NCBI RefSeq assembly: GCF_012273895.1
Contig: NW_024045132.1
Coordinates: forward strand, 2,666,001-2,730,000
Direction: 5' to 3'
Origin: Zerene cesonia
Taxonomy: Eukaryota > Arthropoda > Insecta > Lepidoptera > Pieridae
Length of the DNA: 64,000 nucleotides
Made by a program: the position numbers and the translations under genes. The notes beneath the pieces were generated by a model. That model was not told where the DNA came from. It saw only the letters and a list, made by a program, of their open reading frames with translations, and ran no database searches. This document shows positions 9,601 to 21,752 of this stretch, piece by piece. Numbering within the stretch: position 1 is the stretch's first letter; every line of letters begins with the position of its first letter.

Positions 9601-11884
9601 AATCTATTCTGTTAAAGGGAATATTTAGTAGACATATAATTACCTTATGTGTAGAATGGATTCTATCTATGACATCATCATAAGCCCAAATGGGAGAGTC
9701 GCAATTCCGGTAATCACCCCAGTAGCCAGCCGGGGCAGAATTACGCGTATTTCTGTTCATCTTGCTTCTAATCTGTTTTAACTTCTTCCCAGCATCTATA
9801 TCAAGGACGATTTGTCCATTCACTTCAGAAGTGCTGTTCAGAACGATAGGGTCGTCCGTGTCTGGGTTGTAAGTGTAATTGTGTGAGTTGGGCGTTTGTC
9901 CCGCCCTGCAGCATGTTGGATCAGAGCAATCCGCGACTCCGAAGGGCTCGTACAGCGGGTCTATATGCGCATCAGATATGATAGCCACGGTGAGAGGTTT
10001 ATTATCGATCTTTGGAGTCTAAAAATTAAATTAACACCGAGGAATATTTAAACCTTACGTCAATTCACGTAACATCGTATAGATCTACTGATTTTCGACC
10101 AAGTCTATACTTTAATTTACTTCACAGAGCATTCATACTATAATATGGATACTCTGTGAAATAAATAGGACGTATTCACAGTGGCACGTGTTAAAGCAGA
10201 CTATTTTTTACTGATTGAATACTATTTATTTGTAAATAATATGGTCTTCAATTGAAATAACGTAATTTTTGTTTTACTTACGACGGATCCAGTACTAGGA
10301 GGTGGCAATTCTACTTCCCAGTTGTATCTCTCATCATTGTAGTTGCAATTGTTGGATTGTGTATTTGTTTGTAGAAAGAAGGCACAAAACGTGCGCGGTT
10401 CTGCTTCTGGTGTGTTCCTTATTATATACGTAATTATGGGCTACAAAACAGTAAGCTTATGTCGGATGATCAGCAATAAATAAAATAAAGCCAAGTCTTT
10501 TCTGGCGAAAAATTTTATGAAATCAGTAGGGTAGCACTATGTTTTGAAATATTTTTCTTCCATGAAATATTTGCATTATTTGTTTAAATTGCCTTTTTGT
10601 TAATGCTTACCCCGTTTAATAAGACCGCACCGTGACAAACCCTTGGAGATACAATTGACAAGTCAATGCAAATCTGCGATGCAGAGACTATTAAATCTTC
10701 ATCAGATACTCCGGCATTGACAAGATCAAATAATGCAGCAAACAAGCTCCGGCATAATAAACAGTTCAGCGTCTGTAATCGAGCATGAATAAAATTGTGT
10801 ATGAATTATGTATAAGGGATTGTATAGTGTATAACTGCTTTCTTCCTACATCTTAATCATTCCATATAATTAAATTAAAACTATCCCAATTCGACATGGG
10901 TAATAAATTTGCTGTAAATGAAAAAAAAAAAGAAATCGGAAAAGCGGTTGCCGAAATAAATCATCTCTGAAAATTTCAACTAACTATCACGGTTCACTAC
11001 GACGACGGCGGATAGATAGACAGACAGACTGATGAAAAGTTTTAGTATCTAATAGGCAATAGGGATCCGTATTACCCTTGGGCACGAAACTGTAAAAATG
11101 GAAATAATTTAATGCCATATTCTTTCCACTAAAATAGCAACAGCTATATTTAACGTCAAGAAATATCCTGAAGAGCTAATATAACTTCTATTATGCCTAT
11201 ATAATATACCTATAGGCTATAGCGTAGGTATATCACACATGTTCAATTTATTGATATAATTTATCTCTATAATATTTTAAATTGTTAAAGAATTTATATC
11301 ATAATTATTTCCTTACATATGCAAAGTTGTTATCATGACTTACTGATAACATGAACACAAGTAAATATTCATAGTGAAATAGGTACATGTATGGCAATCC
11401 TAGTCATAAGATGCTTAATGCTTATTTTTACAAAATTTTGCCGCCACAGAATGGATTGAAATTATAAGATATTCTGTTATTCAAAATTTCACGTACCGAT
11501 CGAGGTTCTAAGCTTCTATCATCTGCCAAATCTTGTTGAGGCAAATATAAAATCTGCGCTAAATCTTGAATATAATTTTTCTCCGTTTCATTTAATTGAT
11601 TTTTACCAGCTTTAAAAAAGAGGTTTTGTAGATCCTCTGAAATGTTTTATAACAATCAATTTCACTTCACTTTCGTAAAGTGCTATTAAATTTAATAAAT
11701 AACAAAAAAGATAATTCATATTTTTTAAGCTTAAGATTCATTATTCCAAATATCAATTACGTATATGCATTATGTTATACTATACAAAATTCTGGGATTA
11801 ATTTGATATCATACCTGAAGATAAATACTTTGTTGCGACACAAACACTTATACCATAAATGAATACGATTAAAAACACCTTCAT
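6651..11884 (-). CDS. SMPD1: acid sphingomyelinase (sphingomyelin phosphodiesterase 1-like), ten exons
   Basis: Secreted or lysosomal zinc phosphodiesterase that hydrolyses sphingomyelin to ceramide and phosphocholine. Coding exons in transcript order: 11884-11815, 11636-11497, 10772-10611, 10440-10282, 10018-9644, 9136-8961, 8802-8608, 7741-7571, 7357-7183 and 6983-6651, giving 651 residues (human 631). It opens with a signal peptide, MKVFLIVFIYGISVCVA. A saposin-B domain follows at about 70-135 (TLNCLLCRSL, then ICIDL and VCHGAVLLNG). The calcineurin-like core has D193 and H195 (SDAHID), D312 (LGDT), N353/H354 (GNHES), H461 (SHIPPG) and H495/H497 (GHLHSDE), so all expected metal and catalytic ligands are present. 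The C-terminal cysteine-containing helical domain is in the last exon. All introns are GT-AG. The exon 7 acceptor is set at 8803 because NQFAPER then joins in frame; an acceptor-like site at 8877 would give a stop. Confidence 0.93.
7960..8415. repeat. two adjacent copies of an interspersed element in a sphingomyelinase intron
   Basis: Segments at about 7970-8107 and 8255-8411 share order and wording: CATATGAACCTTCCTCTTGA against CATATAAACTTTCCTTTTGC, then TTGCGTAGTTTTAAAGAT in both, then ACGGCGGAAAAGCAACTTTG against GACAGAGAAAGCGACTTTG. The second copy also carries a 15-bp perfect inverted repeat (8349-8363 and 8383-8397, loop 19). Both sit in the 829-base intron between exons 8 and 7 and look like diverged copies of one family of transposon remnants. 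Confidence 0.6.
9247..9299. repeat. perfect 20-bp inverted repeat with 13-base loop
   Basis: TTATTTAATTCAGTTGATGA at 9247-9266 is exactly complementary to TCATCAACTGAATTAAATAA at 9280-9299. It lies inside the sphingomyelinase intron 9137-9643. It has no obvious transposon ends around it. Confidence 0.8.
10970..11100. repeat. diverged interspersed-repeat fragment
   Basis: The run with GATAGACAGACAGACTGATG followed by AGGGATCCGTATTACCCTTG and GGCACGAAACTGTAAAAA resembles the common lepidopteran element with 'gacagacagacag ... gggtcccgtttttaccctttgggtacggaaccctaaaaa'. It sits in the 724-base intron between sphingomyelinase exons 3 and 2. Confidence 0.5.
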
Positions 11885-12546
11885 TATGACAGCATTTGCC
11901 ACTAATTAGCAAGGATCGTTATAGACTCACAATTTTTATATACCACAAGATGTGTGAATAAAATCGTTGATAAAACACTACGCATTGACCAATGGGATTA
12001 TTCTGTATAAAAGACTGATTCGACAAGGTCCCACCATCGATATGTATATATTATTATCGTTTATAAAACACACATCTTTCTGGTACACTCATCAAGATAA
12101 TTCTCAAGTGATCGATACCAGCCCACTACAGATTAAGCTTTCTGATCTCAAAATCGATTTAATATAAATTTCTGTTGAATACACAACGCACTTCATTCAC
12201 GTTCGCCGCATGACATAGCCCACACTCTATTCAGGTAGTTGTCATTATGCTCAAAAATTATTCGATTATCCACAATCCATCATGTTTTAAATGTTGATAA
12301 ATGATTGTACGATATTCATGAACCCAATCTCTTTGAAATTTATCTATGAATTTTCATTTTTTTTTTAACGTGGTTCATCCTTAGAGGCATTTTCTTTCAA
12401 TATACGAATATTTGACCTAGTTCAGAGTGTACGGAAAAAGTTTTGTTAAAATTTATCTAGAACCCTTAAAAACTAAAAATAAAACAAACTATAACCAGAT
12501 AACATATTTATTACTGCAAAATTGTGAAAACAATAAAATCGTGGCC
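11885..12546. promoter_or_regulatory. spacer between NMD3 3' end and the sphingomyelinase start
   Basis: Both neighbours are on the minus strand, so this 660-base stretch holds the NMD3 3' UTR and the sphingomyelinase promoter. A minus-strand AATAAA (TTTATT at 12507-12512) lies 35 bases after the NMD3 stop. The rest is AT-rich; I see no clear core-promoter motif and no credible coding frame. Confidence 0.5.
12507..12512 (-). terminator. polyadenylation signal of NMD3
   Basis: TTTATT on the plus strand reads AATAAA on the minus strand, 35 bases after the NMD3 stop codon. Confidence 0.6.
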
Positions 12547-15500
12547 TTAGACTTCTGTCATTTCCACATCTTCTATAACCAAGTCATCCAACATCTCCGC
12601 CAGTGTGATGCGCGGGAGGGACGGGTCGATGTCATCAGTATCGATAGGGATTGACTTTTCATCCTTGAATATGTTAATGTTTTGCCTGAATGTGGGATCC
12701 TCTTCAAGATCATCCAAAAACTCGTTGTAGTCCCTGTTGAATAAAAAACAAATAAGGCTTTGTAGAGTAAAAATTGCGTTGCGTTTTTCTATTTGATTTA
12801 AAAGTCTTCATAAAGCATTATCATATCTTCAAATGTCTTGACTGATAATAGGATAGGAAAAGACTTGTGTCTATTGGATAGAGAAAAAATATTATATAAC
12901 CAAATTAGAACTAGACCAAATTTAAATGACACGAGTTGCACCAGCTTTCAAAATAAAAACAAGAATCATAGAAATCGGTTTATCCAGTAAAAAGTTATTA
13001 GGTAAGAAACTCAAAAAACACAGTCAAATTCAAAAAAATGTACCCCATATGAAGAGGGGATCTCTCCAATCGTGTAATTAGATTTAGTTTGAATCTTAAG
13101 TTTAAACATTTCACAATAAGAATTCTATAATTTATCTTAAAGCATTCATTTTTAGCGAAGCATATATAAAATTGTTATATTTTTTATAATATTTAACATT
13201 TATCTAAGTTGTGTATCAGAAAATCAAACAATAGTAGTATTTCTTCTTGTAATATACCTGTAGAAAGTAAAACAGATCCTTGATAATTTTCTTTATTTTT
13301 TGTTTTGTTATGTTATGTTGATTTACCATAAAAAATGTATTTTGATATTTTAAAAGTCCAAAAGTAACGAAAAGTCATGATCAAAGTCATGTACATCACC
13401 TAGTTTTCCAGACATCGTTTAATAATCGCAATAATTAAGGTAGGTTATTTTTTATAATTAAGGAGTTTATCTTATCTCGCAATCGTCAAACCAGATTGCG
13501 TATCGACATGGAAGTAGGTTTGATAACAAATAATTATGCGATTGTTTTCATTGTTTAGATTTAAGATGAAGGTCCCGCTTGTGACCGCTTTATTTATAAG
13601 TATTTATGGGTATTTGGGCTTGAGGAATGGTAATGTATAAATAATGATATACGTTAGACTAGAAAAAAAAACTCAAAATGATAAAAAATATATGTACATG
13701 TTGTACAATAATGCTACGAAATTTAATTTTTAGATGACGAGTCATGAGATCTAACAGAGATTTGGTTCACAATGCTTAATTGAATTTGTTTTTCTCCAAT
13801 ATTTTATGTGGAATATAAGACTCTTATGAAGGTTTTTACGGTTATACATTACGTTGGCTGTGAAAGTTATGAAACAATTAAATAATAATAATGTAAAAAA
13901 TAGACTAATTAACACGCGTTAATGGTAGAATCAACTAAATTATCTCACTTGCTGTTATACAGAGTGTTAGGTAATTATTTAATCCCGGCGATCATAATCT
14001 ATGATAATGTGATAAACTCATGAAATTATTGCATTGTCACCGATTATTGATTGGAATATAAAGTTTGAATTGAATCTGCACATTTAAGTAGGTCAAAATC
14101 CAGGAGGCCACTATATGCAAGCATACATACCTACTTACAAACATACAGGTGAAGTTAAAAAAAAGCATCTCAATATCACACATCGATGAAGTCGCATCCA
14201 AATCATAGGCAAAACGTTCGAAAATCAAACGAAAAAAAAAATTCAATATGCTGGTCGAGAAGATATTTTTTGTTTTCTCTCTTATGGCAAGATTTTACTA
14301 TTAGCCAATTTCATGTAAACGGTAGGGATTCTATACACGGGAATGTAGGATAGAACGATGTTATGTAAGGTGACCAGAAGAGTATACAGATAAAATGCTT
14401 TGACGTTGTTGCTAAATATTAAAATGAGATAAATTACTTTTATTATTTATTAGGATACATAAGTATGTCCTATACATAGACAGTAGGTAGACGAATTCTC
14501 AAGGAAATTAAGGAATCATACAAGGAAGTATGATCCTTTTAGGGCAAAGACAAACATGTAGTATATATTTCCCTCTCCTTCTCCACACTTGCAATCTTCA
14601 GTATTTGAGACACAAATTCTAGCTTAATGGCTAATATCAAACTCTCATGTGGATTATAGGCCGCGAAGGTTCCTAGACATTAAAATAATACGGCCCCATA
14701 TCCAAAACCACAGACAAAACGTTCGTAACGTCAAACACTGGCTGGTTAGAAATGAGAAAAAAAAAGAAAATAAAAAATTAAAACTTACTCGTTCGAGGAG
14801 CCCGCGCCGTCGTGCAGCTCGTCGGCCATGTGCTTCAGCTTCCAGTTGCGCGCGCGCCGCCGCGCCGACCGCTCGCCGTAGTGCTTCTTCACGAGGAACA
14901 CGTCCGGTATGAGGCTGCGGTCCAGCTTGTCCAAGTTGTCGTCGTTCACGTTGGAGTCGCTTAGGTTGTAGCTGGATGGAGATATGGTTGAAAGAATTAT
15001 AAAAAACGTGCAAAACGCGCGGCGTAGACAACAAAATATGTATGCATGTGCTGCAGCATAATTATTTAAATGCAAAATCCTTGCATATACGATATATTAT
15101 ATTATATAGGCCAGTTTTCTGCTAATATTGTCTAGAAAGTTATGAAAATGGGTGATGTTATGAAAGACGAAGTGCTCTTTTTAAATTCACACTTTACAAC
15201 ATCATAAATTTTCTGTACGCGTCGCCATATTAGAAAATTTTTATTTTTTCATTATATAGTAAACGGAGAAACTCTAACACTTATAGATTGACATATCTTG
15301 AATACATGATGTGATAAAGCATTTTTATTCATGTCAGTCTAGATGTGTGAATCATAAAAATATCACTTAATCCACAATAAAAAAGAACAGTTTGACAATT
15401 TCCTTAGGCACCCCTATTTGCTAGTATAACTTTTAAATTTTCACCACATACCCTAATACAGTGTCACCAGGCTTCAATATGTGACCTAGGTGTGTCCTAG

Positions 15501-18421
15501 CGTGCACAGGACTGACATCCAAGCCTAGCTCACTCGCCTTCACCACCCACACATCGGCCACTACATGCTTGTTTGAGACCACACCTTGCCCGGGGAATGT
15601 TTTCTTTTCCTATGCACAACAAAAAAAAATATTGATAATCATAAATGAAACACCAAAGCCTGTGTACACATTGGTCTCTTGAAAACATGAACTTCCGGGT
15701 TATAGTTGGTATGTGTAAAAAAATCTATATCTAAAATATAATTCTATGCAACATTCTTATAAGAAACACAAGATAAATAAATTACAAAGGTTTACTAATC
15801 TAATAATATTTTAAAAATTACTACATTAATGTGTGAATTGCTGCTAGTAATCATTTTATAGCAATGTTCTAAGCAAAATCCTTTAAGCAATGTATTAAAA
15901 CTATAATTCTATTATTTGTCTGAATATTTTCAAATTATACATACATGTTCTTTTAAAATATCAATATCCATAACAATATATTCAACCAATTGCCGTGGAT
16001 TGCAAATTGGCGTGAAGGGGTTTCTCCAATACACTGTAGATGATATATCACACACTGGGAACAAAAAAAAAAATAACCAAGTTTTTTTACAATATACGCA
16101 CTATATACAATAATGTTAATTTAATTTATTTCTTTTAAAAACGATTAACATAATTTGGACCAGAAGAATCTCAATTTAGCTGTACATTTTTTGTTGGTTT
16201 TGTTATAAGACTGCATGATGTGAGTCTCTTTGTGTTTGATTCAAAATTGTTGTTGTTCAGTGAGATTTTTTGAAGACAACAGGGATTTATATATAACAAC
16301 TGTTTTGATTGTAAGTCAATAAAGTTCTTTATTAACATTCCTATAAAGTAATGAAATCATTTAGAGTGATGTGTAATGAATGAATTTTCATGCAAACATA
16401 CATTCATCTTCTTAAATATTTAGTCAGTGTAACTAGTGATTAATTTATAAATACTGGCATATTTCTATGAATCAATATCTAGCATCTATTTTGAGTAAGA
16501 GATGAGATGTAACTAATAACGTAAAATGTAAATGTTACTTTTGAAGCATATAAACATACCTTGGCCAGAATTTGCATCAATAAGATGTATTGTGCTTGTA
16601 ACTCTCTGAACTAGGCATATAGGTGATATAGAGCCAAGCTGATGTGTCAACTTCTTCGGCAAACAGACCACACTGTCTTTAGACAATGGTACAATCTCAA
16701 TGCTGAATGTGAACTTGTAATTATACACATTACTGTGGATATCGTGCGAGATAAGCTTCTTAGAATGTTGACATTTTATTGGTAGCACAGATTGGATGAA
16801 ATCAACCATTTTTCGAGCATGGTTTTCTGTAGCATAGAAGAAGTCTAGACCATCTGAAATAATAAATATCAAACTAAGAATGAATAGGAATGATGCGTTT
16901 TGTCTGCCACCAATTATTTCGTTACAGATTCTGTAAGTAGGTAAATTGCTTAGAATCACTCTAACAAATATTGCTACTGAAATTTTATATAATATGTATG
17001 TTGTACATATTTGAATATTGCTCTTAACGTAAGTATAATATTTTTTTTTCTAATAAGACATCAACAAGTTATTATCAATAAACCCGTGAAAATTAGGAAC
17101 ACACCATAGTTTGTTTACATTTGGGTAAATTATTTTGAAATTAACTGAAAATTTTTAAAATTTCTCAAACAAACTAGGTTCTGGAAACATTAAGGAAAAT
17201 CCAAATCAACAACTCTCTCTATGCACAAGTAAATAATCTCAAACGCACCATGCTTTGGTTTAATTCCAAGTGTATTAGCATGTGCCTTGTGTTTCAAAAT
17301 CAACTGCTCCAAGTAGTAGAATGTTTTCCTGTTATTAGCCCGTTGTCTGACCTGCACCAATGCGCGCCAATAATCTTGGGCCTCTGAACGGTGGCAAGCA
17401 TCACACATTTGATGTTGGACAACATATTCTACAATAAACGTCTGTTGCAACACAGCTCCACCCATAACCTCACCTTGTACTGTCAATTTTACCTGCAAAT
17501 TTATATATTGCTATTATATACATTGCCCATACCCTCTCACATGATTAAAGAAAATTATTGTGTCTCATATTATTTTGCCTAATATCAATTAATCAATTTT
17601 ACGAAATTCACATGCAAACAAACAAAAAATAAATATCAATCTTAGTGGGCAAAATATGATCTTTCCAGAAAAGATAGAGATTTCCAATGGGTCTGCTGCA
17701 TTGTATACCACTACATACAATTATTTTCACATAAAAAGATCAGATTATTCTGGTTTAGCTGATAGCTATGTTTTTTCCTATGTATAATAGCAGTACAAGA
17801 GCAGACTTAATCTATTTAAGAATATATATTTTGTTTATATAAACTAAAAAGTCACCTTAATTCTTTTGGAATGTGGTTCAGTCCACGCAAAACCAGCATC
17901 TACCAATTTCACTCTATTTAAGCCTTTGAGTCTTTTGAGGCATAAGGCCAACAGTTCCCTTGATTCCAAAGCACAAACGACCCATTCTGCTGGCGGTTGA
18001 AGATACCTTAAAATAAATAATAATAAATGAAATAACATATGATTGGTTTAACTCTCGGATACTCTAGAATTGAATTTTAAATAAGTGCCCTTTTAGAAGA
18101 ATTTAAATTAGACTAAAGCAATGAAAATAAACGTATACTTTAGCAGCCTTGCCTTTCACAGCCCCTACAGAAGAATAATGTAGCTTGCTTTGGAATGCAA
18201 TCGGTAATATCGACGTGAGCTCGGAGGCAAGCAACACACATATTGGAAGGATTTGGTTCAATAGGAACTGCACATTGACAGCATAATCTGGAATATTAAA
18301 GTTATATGTTAAAATATTATGTAGTTGAAAGTAAAACCGTAACATAACCTCTATTTAAAAAAAGAACTTGCATTCTTGTGCTTGTAGAGACTGGGGCATC
18401 TTCCGGTGTTATGTACTCCAT
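12547..18421 (-). CDS. Nmd3: 60S ribosomal export protein NMD3, nine exons
   Basis: Adaptor that binds pre-60S subunits in the nucleus and recruits the exportin CRM1. Exons in transcript order: 18421-18372, 18287-18153, 18006-17856, 17492-17249, 16853-16560, 16054-15945, 15609-15452, 14971-14789 and 12733-12547, giving 503 residues, the same as human NMD3. Zinc-binding CxxC pairs are visible at C19/C22, C34/C37 and C57/C60, with a further pair in CDACH (exon 4). Family blocks include RYLQPPAEWVVCALESRELL, TFYYLEQLILKH, RNWKLKHMAD and the acidic C-terminus with LPRITLAEMLDDL. The first two introns need GC donors: AAT|GCAAGT after base 18372 and AAG|GCAAGG after 18153; only these keep frame and family sequence. 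Exon 8 (14789-14971) is far GC-richer than the others. The last intron is 2.05 kb and holds nothing recognisable. A leucine-rich export signal near the C-terminus is expected from the family. Confidence 0.95.
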
Positions 18422-18971
18422 TGTATCTTTATATTTTAAATATTAATTAATCAAGATACTAATTTATCACTTATCACATACTATAATGACCATTTAATTC
18501 AAAATTAAATTACTAATGGTTTAGATGTATCAAGACCACATAAAACCATGCCTGTTTTGACATGACAATTTGGCATTTCTAGCATACGATTGACAGCACA
18601 ATTGACAGCTTGATTTTTCAATATATTATGCTACGGACACACAATAAAAATGTACCGATGGTGTACCTAATAGTTTCTCCATCAGTGCGATTACGTTGAC
18701 ACAATTGCGTCTTAAATTTTATTATTATGATTATTATATGTAGGCAATGATACGTTGTGGTTTATTATATTAGTCAACGAGTCGAATTGAAATGTGGATT
18801 TAATTTGATTTTTAATACTTAATAAGCAAGGTTCTACTCGCAAGTGGCAACATTGGAGTTTGCAAGAAAAAAAAATCTCCATTCCTCTTACGTAAACTCA
18901 GTGGGCACCGGATTTTTAAAAGAAGAATCTTAAATTATTGTACATTCCTACGACTACAAATCGAAACGAAA
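18422..18971. promoter_or_regulatory. bidirectional promoter region of NMD3 and ATP synthase beta copy 2
   Basis: Only 550 bases separate two divergent start codons. Near NMD3 are three TTGACAG/TGACAATT-type words (about 18558-18611). Near the beta subunit is GTGGCAACA at 18844-18852, about 120 bases upstream of the ATG, matching the motif found upstream of copy 1. No TATA box is obvious. CpG-poor, AT-rich DNA. Confidence 0.55.
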
Positions 18972-20671
18972 ATGTTTTCTACCGTGGGTAGAGCTGGTCT
19001 CTTGGCCACAAAAACGGTGGTTAACAACGCCCTAGCAGAAAAATCTCCTCAAATTGCCGGAGCCCTCGTGAACAAACGTGATTATGCAGCCAAAGTTGCA
19101 GCTGGAAAAGGTCAAGGTAAGGTGGTTGCCGTAATTGGAGCTGTCGTCGATGTACAATTTGAAGACAATCTACCACCCATCCTAAATGCCTTAGAAGTAC
19201 AAAACCGGTCCCCAAGGCTCGTCCTTGAGGTGGCGCAGCATTTAGGAGAGAACACCGTCCGCACCATCGCCATGGACGGTACCGAAGGTTTGGTGCGCGG
19301 TCAGCCCGTACTCGATTCTGGCTCTCCCATCCGTATCCCCGTAGGAGCGGAGACTCTGGGCCGTATCATCAACGTTATTGGTGAGCCCATCGACGAGCGT
19401 NNNNNNNNNNNNNNNNNNNNNNNNNNNNNNNNNNNNNNNNNNNNNNNNNNNNNNNNNNNNNNNNNNNNNNNNNNNNNNNNNNNNNNNNNNNNNNNNNNNN
19501 NNNNNNNNNNNNNNNNNNNNNNNNNNNNNNNNNNNNNNNNNNNNNNNNNNNNNNNNNNNNNNNNNNNNNNNNNNNNNNNNNNNNNNNNNNNNNNNNNNNN
19601 NNNNNNNNNNNNNNNNNNNNNNNNNNNNNNNNNNNNNNNNNNNNNNNNNNNNNNNNNNNNNNNNNNNNNNNNNNNNNNNNNNNNNNNNNNNNNNNNNNNN
19701 NNNNNNNNNNNNNNNNNNNNNNNNNNNNNNNNNNNNNNNNNNNNNNNNNNNNNNNNNNNNNNNNNNNNNNNNNNNNNNNNNNNNNNNNNNNNNNNNNNNN
19801 NNNNNNNNNNNNNNNNNNNNNNNNNNNNNNNNNNNNNNNNNNNNNNNNNNNNNNNNNNNNNNNNNNNNNNNNNNNNNNNNNNNNNNNNNNNNNNNNNNNN
19901 NNNNNNNNNNNNNNNNNNNNNNNNNNNNNNNNNNNNNNNNNNNNNNNNNNNNNNNNNNNNNNNNNNNNNNNNNNNNNNNNNNNNNNNNNNNNNNNNNNNN
20001 NNNNNNNNNNNNNNNNNNNNNNNNNNNNNNNNNNNNNNNNNNNNNNNNNNNNNNNNNNNNNNNNNNNNNNNNNNNNNNNNNNNNNNNNNNNNNNNNNNNN
20101 NNNNNNNNNNNNNNNNNNNNNNNNNNNNNNNNNNNNNNNNNNNNNNNNNNNNNNNNNNNNNNNNNNNNNNNNNNNNNNNNNNNNNNNNNNNNNNNNNNNN
20201 NNNNNNNNNNNNNNNNNNNNNNNNNNNNNNNNNNNNNNNNNNNNNNNNNNNNNNNNNNNNNNNNNNNNNNNNNNNNNNNNNNNNNNNNNNNNNNNNNNNN
20301 NNNNNNNNNNNNNNNNNNNNNNNNNNNNNNNNNNNNNNNNNNNNNNNNNNNNNNNNNNNNNNNNNNNNNNNNNNNNNNNNNNNNNNNNNNNNNNNNNNNN
20401 TGCTATCTTGGGTATGGATGAGTTATCTGAGGAAGACAAACTGACTGTTGCACGTGCACGTAAAATCCAGAGATTCTTATCCCAACCTTTCCAAGTAGCT
20501 GAAGTGTTCACAGGCCATGCTGGTAAATTGGTACCCCTTGAGGAGACCATCAAAGGTTTCTCAAAGATCTTACAAGGAGAGTACGACCACCTTCCCGAAG
20601 TCGCCTTCTACATGGTTGGACCTATTGAAGAAGTTGTAGCTAAAGCTGAAACTCTAGCCAAGAGTACATAA
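18972..20671 (+). CDS. ATPsynbeta: ATP synthase subunit beta, mitochondrial, copy 2 (interrupted by a gap)
   Basis: Second F1-ATPase beta gene. ATG 18972 opens a targeting peptide of about 38 residues (MFSTVGRAGLLATKTVVNNA) that does not align with copy 1. From YAAK onward the protein is the same as copy 1, up to VIGEPIDER at the gap edge. After the gap it resumes at AILGMDELSEEDKL and ends at TAA 20669-20671 with residues ST, where copy 1 has NA. The two sides are in different frames across the 1000 Ns, which is expected because the gap size is nominal; family length implies about 790 missing coding bases including Walker A and the catalytic Glu. No intron is seen outside the gap. AATAAA at 20771-20776 is a plausible poly(A) signal. 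Confidence 0.94.
19401..20400. other. assembly gap (1000 N) inside ATP synthase beta copy 2
   Basis: Exactly 1000 Ns, a nominal length. It removes the central half of the gene, overlapping the region also missing from copy 1. Confidence 0.98.
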
Positions 20672-21752
20672 ACATAAGTGATCTTGTAACTTTAGTCATT
20701 TTCAAAATCAGTTATTTATTGGATATATACTTGTTACAATAATATTGCATGACTGGTGATTAGTTCTAGCAATAAATAATACCTTATAAAGTGAATTATG
20801 GTCTTTCATTTTGTTTTATTCTATTTAATTTCTATAGCTTTAACCCATGGCTGCCATATTTTATGATAGTAAGAGAACATAAGTTTTGTTGAGTAAAATG
20901 CAAAGAATACTATTTTAGTAATATGTTATATGCTATTACGCAGATAATAGTTATGGCAAGTCAATAGAGATTAGACATATCACAAAAAAAAAAAAAAAAA
21001 AGTAAAAATTTCCATGTCAATTTTTAAATATTTGTGGTGACAATGAGTTAAAAGAAAGTTACCCATTTTGGTGCAAAAAATGTTTTATTTCATTTTCTGT
21101 ATAAAGAAATTGGGTATCTATGGGCATATATAAAATATTGAAGTTTCTGTAGTCTAGGTATTTTGTAAATTTTATCAATACTAGCTTAAGACATTCTAGG
21201 GATACATTGGTCCTGTTCCCGAGAAATTATCGAAATGAAAATTAACCTATGCCCTTTATCTGTTCTCAAGTAATCTTTGTAACAAATTTCATCCAAATAG
21301 GTACATGATCTTTTTCGCGCCTAAACCACTGAAACAATTCACAGAAGGAGCTACATTCGCATTTATAATATTTCATGCACATACATAGGTGATAAAGATA
21401 TTCATGGATAGATTTTTGATTCTGATGTTGGTTTATAATCAGACTTCAGTTGTTTCTTCCAAATAAAAAAGCAATAGAGTACACTTTTACAAAAAAATGG
21501 CAATTCTGTGTAGTTTTTGGTTGGTTACTGAACAATATGGATATTATAGAAATATTTCATATCGTATTTCAAAACGCATAAAAATCGATGGAAAGGCCAT
21601 TTACCATATTACAGTTTAAAAATATTATTTGATGACAAAAAATGGCACTTCGCCCTTATATCATCTTTAACAATATAATATATAACATTAAAAATTATGA
21701 GGGTTCTTAATAAATAAAAGAGGTTATTTATGTACTTAAAAATTTATAATTT
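20672..21752. other. intergenic region between ATP synthase beta 2 and RpL24 (convergent)
   Basis: Contains AATAAA at 20771-20776 for the beta gene, an A17 run near 20984, and an old repeat remnant at about 21180-21380. The remnant has the wording AACAAATTTCATCCAAATAG ... CTACATTCGCATTTATAATA, typical of lepidopteran non-LTR-type tails. I see no coding exon. Confidence 0.5.

Noticed and set aside
12427..12654. Plus-strand 75-codon frame
   Set aside because: It overlaps the conserved last NMD3 exon on the other strand and starts without ATG.
14649..14912. Plus-strand Arg/Ala-rich frame
   Set aside because: Shadow of the GC-rich NMD3 exon 8.
1039..20671. ATP synthase beta copies as bacterial or endosymbiont contamination
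   Set aside because: Both have mitochondrial presequences, insect-type protein sequence and flanking insect genes with introns.
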